A stretch of 64,000 nucleotides of DNA. It comes from Kordia sp965283645. GTDB taxonomy: Bacteria > Bacteroidota > Bacteroidia > Flavobacteriales > Flavobacteriaceae. The stretch covers positions 2,852,001 to 2,916,000 of the forward strand of contig NZ_CBDIPG010000001.1 in assembly GCF_965283645.1 (NCBI RefSeq). The letters run 5' to 3'. Shown here piece after piece: positions 36,898-45,051 of this stretch. Position 1 is the stretch's first letter; every line of letters starts with the position of its first letter. The notes beneath the pieces are model-generated. The model saw nothing but the letters and a program-made list of their open reading frames with translations, was not told the origin of the DNA and ran no database searches. The translations under genes were made by a program, and so were the position numbers.

Positions 36898-39786
36898 TTA
36901 CTCAATGATAATTTTTCTTGATTCGATAAAATCATCTCCTTCAACTCTTAAGATGTATAATCCTGATTGTAAGCTATCTAAGTTAAAGTTTACCGTTCCT
37001 GTTAAAGTAACATCTTTTGTGTAAATACTTCTTCCATTGATATCAAATATATTGACTGAAACATCACCTAAGTTTTTCTTAGCCTGAATGTTAAAGCTTC
37101 CTTTTGATGGATTTGGATATACTGAGAAACCATTGTTATTTGCCACATCATCAACACTTAAGCTTGAGTTAACAGCTAAGTTATCAATTATTGGACCTGC
37201 TTGGTTTGTATTTGTATCGGCAACCATTGCAAATCTGAATACAATACTTGTTTCAGTACTTAAGGCACTTAAGTTATAGCTATATTCTTGCATTATTGTG
37301 TTTGTTCCTGTCCATTGCGCTCCTGGGCAATTGAAACAATCAGTGTTTCCAGATGAAGCAGCTGTCCTGTCACTATTATACCAGTTAGGCGCACTTGCAG
37401 ATCCTAGAACGTTCCAACTATCGCCTCCATCAGTAGAATATTCTACAAAAAGAATGTCAAAATTTTCTTCTAAGTCGTATGCTAAGTCAAATACAATTTG
37501 TGGATTTGTAATTTGAGTTAAATCATAACATTCTGACAATAGGTAACTTCTAGTACTTTGAAAGTGGTTTCCGTTAAGGTTTGTTGCATATACGTCTCCT
37601 TCCAATACAGTAGATTGAAATACACTTCCAGCTTGTGCGTATGTACCTCTACTCCATAGTTGTGGAATTCCGTCAGCATATGTGTTTAATTCATCAGCAG
37701 TGCTTTCAAAATCATTTACTACTTGTGGTGTTCCAATTTCGTTGATACGAATTGCAAAACCTTCCGTGTTGTTTGTGGCATCTTGATCGTTTGGTGTATC
37801 AATTATAAAATTAATCGCGTGGAAACCTCTTGTCATTGTTATTGCAGGAATATCAATATCACCTGTAGTACCAACAGGAATGTTAACATTGTACATCGCT
37901 GTATTTGCAGCGCCACCATCAATAGTGTAGCTTACTTCAACTGAAGTTATTGTATTTGTTACTCCAGAATTTTCAACAGTTAGTCTTGGACTGAATGTAT
38001 TTAAACCACAGTTAATTGCAGGATCAGTTACAGAAGCTAAACGAGCATCAGTGTCTAAAGCAACATATTGTGGTCCAACATTGACTGCATAGAAAGCATC
38101 TTGTGTTGCAATTGCTTCTGGACTGTTTGATCCGTAAAGACTGATTGCAACTTCTACTCCTGCATTTCTCGTATCTAAAAATGTACTATTTGGTGTTAAA
38201 TAGTCTCTCAGTATTAAGTATGCTATTTCCTCCGCTTTTTGCATTCCTATTCCTGTTACATTAAACGCATCAAATACGTCATTTGTTCCAGATCCACCTT
38301 GCACTAATAAGTAAAACCAGTAATTTAATACTCCACTATTACTATGTACTCCACATTGGTCATTTGCATTGCTTGGTGTTGGACAACCTGCTGTATTTGT
38401 TGGTCTCCAGTTTGCACCTAAGTATGTATCAGGATCACCAAAAGTATTTGGATTGCTCATACTTCTGATTCCATTTCCTGGTGTAATATCTTCACCAATT
38501 TGCCATGTTTCAATATTTGGATTTAAATTATCTCCATTACCTTTTGAACGAAATTCAATTGCAGCTCCCCATAAATCAGAGTATCCTTCGTTTAGTGCTC
38601 CAGATTCTCTAGCATATACTAAGTTGTTTGCAAATTGTGTAACTCCGTGTCCAATTTCGTGAGCAACGATATCTAAACATGTAAAAGCATCTCTATTTCC
38701 TCCATTCCCATCTCCGTATGACATTACTGAGCCATTCCAAGCAGCATTTGTCCAGTTAGTACCAACATGTACATAACTTCTCATAGAAAACCCGTTACCA
38801 TCAATTCCTTCTCTTCCATGTACATTTAACCAATAATCGTATGATTCCATTGCTCCCCAATGTGCATCTAATGCCGCATTATCTATGTTATTGTAAGACC
38901 AAATGTTGTCTGAATCTGAAAATTCTGCAAAGTTATTTATATAACCACCACCAAAAGGTATGTTTTGAGCATCTCTTGTAAATACGCTTCTAGTGTCGTC
39001 ATTTAGTGTAAACTCACCTGTTGTTTCTAAACGTGTCTCAATGTCACGCAATCCACTGTAACGTGTGTTTGCTGCTCCTAAGACAAACATTGCTGTTTCT
39101 TCTTTTTTAACCGTAATTAAGTTTGCCGGATTGTTCAGCATTTCACGACCTTCATTGTTGTGATGTTTAATAATTTTGTTGTAGAATAAAATTTCTCCAG
39201 TAACAGCATCTACATATACTTCTCCTCTACTTACAGGTTGTGTAGCGTAGATATCAAATTTGTATGCTAGGTTTAGTAAGCCTGAATAGGTATTCATTTC
39301 AGGAAGTAATACCAATTCTCCTGTTGGTTTTGCATAGTTCATTGCCGCAGCTTCCGCAGGATTAGACCACAAATATTGTTGTGCTCCAATGTGCGCTGTT
39401 GCCTTGTTAAAAGCTTCTTGTGCAGATAATGAAGGAGCAAGGTTGATACCAATTCCGTCATATACTTCTCCATTGATACTTTTTACAGTATTATTTTTAG
39501 AGTGAACGATTAGCGTACCAAATTCTACTTTGATTCCTTTGTAATATTGTTGCATTTTTTCATGCTTCATTCCTTTTCTATCTTGATTTACAACTATAGA
39601 TTGGAATGTGTTGTTTTCGTCTAATTTAAAATTTCTTAAGAATTCACTCTGAGCTTGTGCCGGAGAGACATCTTTAGTGAACTTCAAGTATTTGTTCACA
39701 GATACTGCTTGGTCTTGTGCGTTTGTTTGTAAGATAAACATAGCACAAAAAAGCATAATTCCAGTTTTAATGTAATTTGTATACAT
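36898..39786 (-). CDS. M4 (thermolysin-family) metalloprotease, T9SS cargo
   Basis: 962 residues. A signal peptide (IMLFCAMFILQTNAQ) and a propeptide of the FTP/PepSY type (about 30-210) precede the M4 catalytic domain. HEIGH lies at 376-380, the zinc Glu in LNEGYSD (about 400) and the second catalytic His in CGVHSNSGVLNYWFY. A beta-sandwich CARDB-like part follows (VENSGVTNTITSVEVSYTID), then a jelly-roll-like region and a C-terminal T9SS type A sorting domain (FSVYPNPSKGSFNIQ to IESRKIIIE). It is secreted to digest protein outside the cell. All catalytic residues are present. Confidence 0.95.
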   Translation of the reverse strand: MYTNYIKTGIMLFCAMFILQTNAQDQAVSVNKYLKFTKDVSPAQAQSEFLRNFKLDENNTFQSIVVNQDRKGMKHEKMQQYYKGIKVEFGTLIVHSKNNTVKSINGEVYDGIGINLAPSLSAQEAFNKATAHIGAQQYLWSNPAEAAAMNYAKPTGELVLLPEMNTYSGLLNLAYKFDIYATQPVSRGEVYVDAVTGEILFYNKIIKHHNNEGREMLNNPANLITVKKEETAMFVLGAANTRYSGLRDIETRLETTGEFTLNDDTRSVFTRDAQNIPFGGGYINNFAEFSDSDNIWSYNNIDNAALDAHWGAMESYDYWLNVHGREGIDGNGFSMRSYVHVGTNWTNAAWNGSVMSYGDGNGGNRDAFTCLDIVAHEIGHGVTQFANNLVYARESGALNEGYSDLWGAAIEFRSKGNGDNLNPNIETWQIGEDITPGNGIRSMSNPNTFGDPDTYLGANWRPTNTAGCPTPSNANDQCGVHSNSGVLNYWFYLLVQGGSGTNDVFDAFNVTGIGMQKAEEIAYLILRDYLTPNSTFLDTRNAGVEVAISLYGSNSPEAIATQDAFYAVNVGPQYVALDTDARLASVTDPAINCGLNTFSPRLTVENSGVTNTITSVEVSYTIDGGAANTAMYNVNIPVGTTGDIDIPAITMTRGFHAINFIIDTPNDQDATNNTEGFAIRINEIGTPQVVNDFESTADELNTYADGIPQLWSRGTYAQAGSVFQSTVLEGDVYATNLNGNHFQSTRSYLLSECYDLTQITNPQIVFDLAYDLEENFDILFVEYSTDGGDSWNVLGSASAPNWYNSDRTAASSGNTDCFNCPGAQWTGTNTIMQEYSYNLSALSTETSIVFRFAMVADTNTNQAGPIIDNLAVNSSLSVDDVANNNGFSVYPNPSKGSFNIQAKKNLGDVSVNIFDINGRSIYTKDVTLTGTVNFNLDSLQSGLYILRVEGDDFIESRKIIIE

Positions 39787-39824
39787 AGATAATAATTGGG
39801 TTAAATAACTAAATTAATAATTTT

Positions 39825-41168
39825 TTATAATGTTTTGGCTGTTATCTTGTTAAACAAGAATACCGCTTTACTATCAGATAATCTGGATATAAAGTTGGTG
39901 ATATTCATCAGCCTTTTGTATAAATGATCTGTAGAGTAGTCTACAGTTTCAGGTAAAACTTTCAAAATTAATTTGTCATAGTTTGAAAGGGAATCGTTAT
40001 GGTAATTTGTTGTTGCTGTGATAAATGTATCAAGCAAATGTTGCAATACATGATAACCTGTAATTTCTTTTTCTATAACTTCATCACTTTGATATATCTT
40101 TTCAATACTGATTTTAATGATATCATCAATTTGTGCTTTATATTTACTCTTATCCATAATACTTACGAAAAAATCACCTTTACGGATTGCTTCTTCGTTT
40201 TCTAAAAAGATTCGAGCTGCATCATTGATGAGCGTATTGATTGATAGTGCTCTTAGATAACTCAAACGATCTTCGCGATATTGTAATGAGTTATACTTTT
40301 CCGTCTGAATATTATCTCTAACTAAATTGATTAAATATTCTAATGCATATTCTTCTTGAATGAGCCCAAGATTGATTCCATCTTCAAAATCAATGATTGT
40401 GTAACAAATATCGTCAGCCGCTTCCACCAAAAAAGTTAATGGATGCCGTGCATAACGAATGTCATCAGCTTCTCCATAGGTTTTTAATCCTAATTCATTG
40501 GCTACATCTCTAAATGCAGTTTTTTCAGATTGAAAGATACCGTACTTTTTATCTGAAATGTGTTTTGTTGGCTTTTTTGGTAACGATTGTTTCGGATATT
40601 TCATAAACGCGCCAAGCGTTGCATAACTTAAACGTAAACTTCCGTCAACTCCTTTGCGATTTTCGGTTAAAATTTTAAAACCATTCGCATTTCCTTCAAA
40701 ATCACATAAATCTTGATATTCTTTAGGTGTCAATTGCGATTGAAACTGTGTTCCTTTTCCAATCTTAAAATATTCTCCAATTGCTTTCTCTCCTGAGTGT
40801 CCAAAAGGCGGATTTCCAATATCATGTGCTAAAGCCGCCGCGGCAACAATGGCACCAAAATCATTAAACTGAAATCCGTGAACTTCTTTAAGATGTGGAT
40901 ACTTTTCTAGCAGTTTCTTTCCAACACTTCTTCCTAAACTTCTTCCAACAACAGACACTTCTAAACTGTGTGTCAATCGCGTGTGAACGAAATCTGTTTT
41001 AGATAATGGAACAACTTGCGTTTTGTCTTGTAAACTACGAAAAGCAGAAGAAAATATGATTCTATCATAATCTACTTCAAATCCCAATCTGGTTTCATCT
41101 TGTTCTTTTCGAAGTCGCTTATGGGTATCCCCGTAACGCTTTAACGAGAGTAATTGTTCCCAATTCAT
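39825..41168 (-). CDS. dgt: dGTP triphosphohydrolase (dGTPase)
   Basis: 447 residues, HD superfamily. Motifs: RLTHSLEVSVVGRSLGR (first His), LAHDIGNPPFGHSGEKAI (HD at about 115-116) and RHPLTFLVEAADDICYTIID (last Asp). It hydrolyses dGTP to deoxyguanosine and triphosphate and helps control dNTP pools. The motif order and length match the type 1 enzyme. It is divergent from the phosphate transporter. Confidence 0.94.
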   Translation of the reverse strand: MNWEQLLSLKRYGDTHKRLRKEQDETRLGFEVDYDRIIFSSAFRSLQDKTQVVPLSKTDFVHTRLTHSLEVSVVGRSLGRSVGKKLLEKYPHLKEVHGFQFNDFGAIVAAAALAHDIGNPPFGHSGEKAIGEYFKIGKGTQFQSQLTPKEYQDLCDFEGNANGFKILTENRKGVDGSLRLSYATLGAFMKYPKQSLPKKPTKHISDKKYGIFQSEKTAFRDVANELGLKTYGEADDIRYARHPLTFLVEAADDICYTIIDFEDGINLGLIQEEYALEYLINLVRDNIQTEKYNSLQYREDRLSYLRALSINTLINDAARIFLENEEAIRKGDFFVSIMDKSKYKAQIDDIIKISIEKIYQSDEVIEKEITGYHVLQHLLDTFITATTNYHNDSLSNYDKLILKVLPETVDYSTDHLYKRLMNITNFISRLSDSKAVFLFNKITAKTL

Positions 41169-41414
41169 TAGTAAATAGCATTTTTCCTTGCAATATACTA
41201 CATAAATAATTGAAATGCCAACCTTGAGGCTTTCTGAGGCGTATATTCCTGTTTTTGAGGAAAAAAGAACGACATTTACTTACAAAATTGAGTTATTTAC
41301 TATATTTAGCACACACAGCTGTTGTATCGTCTTGAATACTACAAGATATAACCTTATGGTAACATTACATTTCACAACACTGTTGATATTTGTAAATTAT
41401 TTATAAAACCACAT

Positions 41415-43802
41415 ATGGACAATATTTACTTAGTAATGATCATTGCCCTGATTGTATTGGCTGTTGCCGATTTAGTCGTAGGAGTTAGTAATGACGCAGT
41501 AAATTTTTTAAATTCAGCTATTGGCTCTAAAGCCATTTCGTTTAAAACAATTATGATTGTTGCTAGTGTTGGTGTAGCCGTCGGCGCTATTTTTTCTAGT
41601 GGATTAATGGAAGTCGCCCGGAAGGGAATTTTTAAACCTGAAAATTTTGTGTTTCATGAAATCATGATCATTTTCATGGCCGTCATGATAACCGATATTC
41701 TTTTACTTGACTTTTTTAATAGTATTGGAATGCCTACATCTACTACAGTTTCTATTGTTTTTGAATTGTTAGGAGCCGCTGTAGCCGTAGCATTGATTAG
41801 AATTAGCAATCAAGGTGATAATTATGACACATTACTTCAATACATTAATACCACACAAGCAACGGGAATTATTATTGGAATTTTGCTTTCCGTCGTCGTC
41901 GCCTTTTCCATTGGAGCATTCGTCCAATGGATTACACGTTTGCTTTTGTCGTATAATTTTCAAGAAAAAGCAAGTTGGGTAGGCGCATCATTTGGTGGAA
42001 TTGCCCTAACTGCAATTACCTATTTTATTTTTGTTAAAGGAATTAAAGGAACTGATTATTCTTCAATGATTGTTGACAAAGCTTCATCATTAACATTAAA
42101 AGAATTCCTAGAAATACATGTATTATCAATTGTTTCTATAAGTTTAGTAGTATGGTCAATTGTCTCGTATTTAATCATATCATTATTAAATACAAATATT
42201 TACAAATTAATCATCATTGTAGGAACTTTTGCATTGGCATTGGCTTTTGCAGGAAATGACTTGGTAAACTTTATTGGAGTTCCTATTGCAGGTTGGCAAT
42301 CGTACGATGCTTTTATGAATCCGGCAATAAACGTTAATGGTTTACCTGCTACAGAATTTTCTATGGGCTTTCTTGGAAAAACGGTAGCAACACCAACTAT
42401 GTTTTTAGTAATTGCAGGACTTGTTATGGTGGTAACACTTTGGTTTTCAAGCAAAGCAAAAGCCGTTGTAAAAACATCACTCGATTTATCGAGTCAAGAA
42501 CAAACAAAAGAACGTTTCAAGCCAAATTTCTTATCAAGAGGTTTAGTTCGTATAGCTATTGGAGTTTCTCAAGGAATTAATAAAATTACACCTGAATCGT
42601 GGCAAATAAAAATTGACAAACAGTTTGAAGTTCCACCAGTAGCCGTATATAAAAACAAAGAAGATATTCCTGCTTTTGATATGGTTAGAGCCGCTGTTAA
42701 TTTAATGGTTGCTGGTGTATTAATTTCCATTGCTACTTCCAAAGGATATCCTTTATCTACAACCTACGTAACATTTATGGTTGCTATGGGAACATCTTTA
42801 GCCGATAGAGCTTGGGGAGCAGAAAGCGCCGTATATAGAGTTGCTGGTGTATTAAATGTAATTGGCGGTTGGTTTTTTACAGCCATCGTTGCCTTTTTAG
42901 CCGCAGGATTAATTGCCTTCTTATTAAATATACATTTGCCAAGTATGCTAGCCGTATTACTGAGTTTAGCGGCATTTTTGTTGATTCGTAATTATGTTGT
43001 GCATAATAAAAAAGCAAAAGAAGCGAAAGTAGAAGATAGCTTAAAGAAAGCAGAAAGCAGTTCTGTACAAGGCGTTATTCACGAAAGTGCAGACAATATT
43101 GCCAATGTTGTAAAACGTGGAAATAAAATTTATACAAGCGCTATTAATGGTTTGGCTAAGCAAGATTTACATATGCTTAAAAAGAACCGAAAAAATATCA
43201 CGAAGCTTTCCAATGAGATTGATGAGTTACGTGACAATATTTTCTATTTTATTAAAAATTTAGATGAAACTAGTATTGGTGCGAGTAATTTCTACATTAA
43301 TATTTTAGGCTATTTGCAGGATATAACGCAATCATTAGAATACATTTCTAAAGCGAGTTTAAAGCACGTTAATAACAATCACAAGAAATTAAAATTCAAT
43401 CAAATTAAAGAATTGAAGCAGGTTGATGAAGCATTAGAAATGCTATTCAACAAAACAAAACAAGCTTTTGATTCTCGTTCGTTTGAAGAAATTGGAAGTG
43501 TTTTAGCAAGCAAAGAAGTTATTTTTGAATTGGTCTATGAAAAAATTCAAACGCAGGTTGCACGTACACGTACGGAAGAATCGAGTCCTAAGAATACCAC
43601 ATTGTATTTTAGCTTATTATTAGAGACTAAAGATTTGTTAAAAGCAACAATGAATCTTTTAGAAGAATATCACATTGCACATGATGATTCAGTAGAGCCT
43701 GCAACTATTACTATTATAAAAGATAAAATAACAGATACTACAAATACAAAAACTAAAGGCTCAGAACCAGATACTTCAGAAGATTCAGAAGATTCAGAAT
43801 AA
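41415..43802 (+). CDS. PiT-family inorganic phosphate transporter with PhoU-like tail
   Basis: 795 residues, longer than usual PiT proteins. The membrane part (1-535) has both PiT repeats, marked by DLVVGVSNDAVNFLNSAIGS near the N-terminus and AFAGNDLVNFIGVPIAGW in the middle. About 560-770 is a helical PhoU/DUF47-like tail (GNKIYTSAINGLAKQDLHML and ITKLSNEIDELRDNIFYFI), followed by the acidic end TSEDSEDSE. It imports phosphate with Na+ or H+; the fused tail probably senses or gates, as separate PhoU/DUF47 proteins do beside PiT in other bacteria. A terminator follows. Confidence 0.94.
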   Translation: MDNIYLVMIIALIVLAVADLVVGVSNDAVNFLNSAIGSKAISFKTIMIVASVGVAVGAIFSSGLMEVARKGIFKPENFVFHEIMIIFMAVMITDILLLDFFNSIGMPTSTTVSIVFELLGAAVAVALIRISNQGDNYDTLLQYINTTQATGIIIGILLSVVVAFSIGAFVQWITRLLLSYNFQEKASWVGASFGGIALTAITYFIFVKGIKGTDYSSMIVDKASSLTLKEFLEIHVLSIVSISLVVWSIVSYLIISLLNTNIYKLIIIVGTFALALAFAGNDLVNFIGVPIAGWQSYDAFMNPAINVNGLPATEFSMGFLGKTVATPTMFLVIAGLVMVVTLWFSSKAKAVVKTSLDLSSQEQTKERFKPNFLSRGLVRIAIGVSQGINKITPESWQIKIDKQFEVPPVAVYKNKEDIPAFDMVRAAVNLMVAGVLISIATSKGYPLSTTYVTFMVAMGTSLADRAWGAESAVYRVAGVLNVIGGWFFTAIVAFLAAGLIAFLLNIHLPSMLAVLLSLAAFLLIRNYVVHNKKAKEAKVEDSLKKAESSSVQGVIHESADNIANVVKRGNKIYTSAINGLAKQDLHMLKKNRKNITKLSNEIDELRDNIFYFIKNLDETSIGASNFYINILGYLQDITQSLEYISKASLKHVNNNHKKLKFNQIKELKQVDEALEMLFNKTKQAFDSRSFEEIGSVLASKEVIFELVYEKIQTQVARTRTEESSPKNTTLYFSLLLETKDLLKATMNLLEEYHIAHDDSVEPATITIIKDKITDTTNTKTKGSEPDTSEDSEDSE

Positions 43803-43824
43803 TTTAGAGTATCATTTTATATAC

Positions 43825-43855
43825 AAAAACACAATCGTAACGGTTGTGTTTTTTT
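43825..43855 (+). terminator. Terminator after phosphate transporter
   Basis: AAAACACAATCG, 3-base loop, CGGTTGTGTTTT then T run; one G-T pair. Confidence 0.8.
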
Positions 43856-43910
43856 GTTTTGATCTGATTCAAAATTTCTATCTTAGACACACCAATTTAA
43901 AACTACACTC

Positions 43911-44624
43911 ATGAACAAATCATTTTTTCTTAGCCTTTTATGTTGTTTTATTTATGTAACAACGGCCACAAGTCAAGAACTTACAGGACAACAGTTACTA
44001 GAAAAAGCCATTCAATATCACGATCCTAACGGAAATTGGGAAACGTTCAACGGAACATTAACTGTAACTATGGAAACGCCAAAAAATCCTGCGCGTCTTA
44101 GTACGATTAAAATCAATTTACCAACAGAATATTTTTATGTAAAAGCAACACGTGGTGACACAACAACAGCATATACGGTTAAAAAAGATACGTGTATGAT
44201 TGCTTTTAATGGAAAAACGGATCTTTCTGATGCTGTTTTAAAAGAAAACAATTTAAGTTGTGAACGTGCCAACTTATACAAAAATTATTATACTTATTTG
44301 TATGGTTTGCCAATGAAGCTGAAAGATAACGGAACTATTATTGATCCGAAAGTAATGAAGAAAACATTCAAAGGAAAAGCATATTTGGTCCTAAAAGCTA
44401 CGTATGATAAAAATGTTGGGAAAGATACATGGTACTTTTATTTTGACCCAAAAACGTATGCAATGGAAGTATATCAGTTTTTTAAGGATGAATCTAAAAA
44501 TGATGGCGAATACATTTTATTAACGGAAGAAGCTGTAATTAACGATATTAAAATGCCAAAAAAACGTGCGTGGTATTACAACAAAGACGATGGATATTTA
44601 GGAACAGATATTCTGGGAAAATAG
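43911..44624 (+). CDS. DUF6503-family exported protein
   Basis: 237 residues with signal peptide MNKSFFLSLLCCFIYVTTATSQ. The mature protein begins LTGQQLLEKAIQYHDPNGNW, the characteristic opening of DUF6503, and is a beta-rich lipoprotein-carrier-like fold (TWYFYFDPKTYAMEVYQFF). Two Cys (CMIAF, LSCERA) may form a disulfide. It is probably periplasmic; the family has no known activity. Monocistronic between a terminator and an intergenic repeat cluster. Confidence 0.83.
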   Translation: MNKSFFLSLLCCFIYVTTATSQELTGQQLLEKAIQYHDPNGNWETFNGTLTVTMETPKNPARLSTIKINLPTEYFYVKATRGDTTTAYTVKKDTCMIAFNGKTDLSDAVLKENNLSCERANLYKNYYTYLYGLPMKLKDNGTIIDPKVMKKTFKGKAYLVLKATYDKNVGKDTWYFYFDPKTYAMEVYQFFKDESKNDGEYILLTEEAVINDIKMPKKRAWYYNKDDGYLGTDILGK

Positions 44625-44692
44625 GTCGCTTCGCTTTTGGGTTTTTGAATTTAACTATATCATGTTGCACTTTTACATTGAGCTAAGTTTAA

Positions 44693-44711
44693 ATGTGATG
44701 CAGCATCACAT
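44693..44711. repeat. 9-bp-arm palindrome (GCATCACAT type)
   Basis: ATGTGATGC, one base, GCATCACAT: perfect inverted repeat in the 427-base gene-free stretch 44625-45051. It resembles the GATTCAGCATCGCAC copy at 60331. Confidence 0.55.
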
Positions 44712-44762
44712 ATCATGAAAAATTTTAATTCGTTTCCCTATTTAAAAAATGATACTTCTAAG

Positions 44763-44806
44763 TACTTCTCGATACAATTTTCTAGCGAAAATTACTCGAA
44801 GTGACG
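44763..44806. repeat. Palindromic intergenic repeat, GATACAA/CTCGAAGTGACG type, copy 2
   Basis: Begins TACTTCTCGATACAA and ends CTCGAAGTGACG, like 7994-8038, but its inner stem is AATTTT/AAAATT, so pairing is kept while sequence differs. Confidence 0.7.
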
Positions 44807-44879
44807 CATCTTAATAATCTATAACTTTATAAACAGATCGCTTTGCGTTTAAACCTATCCAGATTATTAACTTCCGATT

Positions 44880-44972
44880 CGTTATTACAAGCGATAGTGA
44901 AATAATCTGTTTATTATAAAATGTTTTTGTTTTTTCAAGCTACAGATTGCTTCGTTATCGCTCGCAATAACG
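44880..44972. repeat. Inverted pair of 31-bp repeats (GCGAGCGATAACGAAGCAATCT type)
   Basis: Left arm 44880-44910 and right arm 44942-44972 match as inverted copies over 31 bases with six differences. The right arm is the reverse complement of CGTTATTGCGAGCGATAACG plus AAGCAATCTGT, the GCGAG...GAAGCAATCT pattern seen in intergenic repeats of many bacteria. Confidence 0.7.
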
Positions 44973-44991
44973 TTCAAGATATATCCAAAAC

Positions 44992-45026
44992 AAAAAAAGG
45001 GAACGCTAGTAAACGTTCCCTTTTTC
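44992..45026 (-). terminator. Terminator of nrdBA operon
   Basis: GGGAACG, 8-base loop, CGTTCCC flanked by A and T runs, 26 bases after the nrdA stop on the minus strand. Confidence 0.88.
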
Positions 45027-45051
45027 GTATTGTCAATTTTTTATCTATAAA

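Noticed and set aside
41215..41406. 63-codon plus-strand frame between dgt and the phosphate transporter
   Set aside because: No recognisable motif, poor composition, and it occupies the promoter region of two divergent genes.
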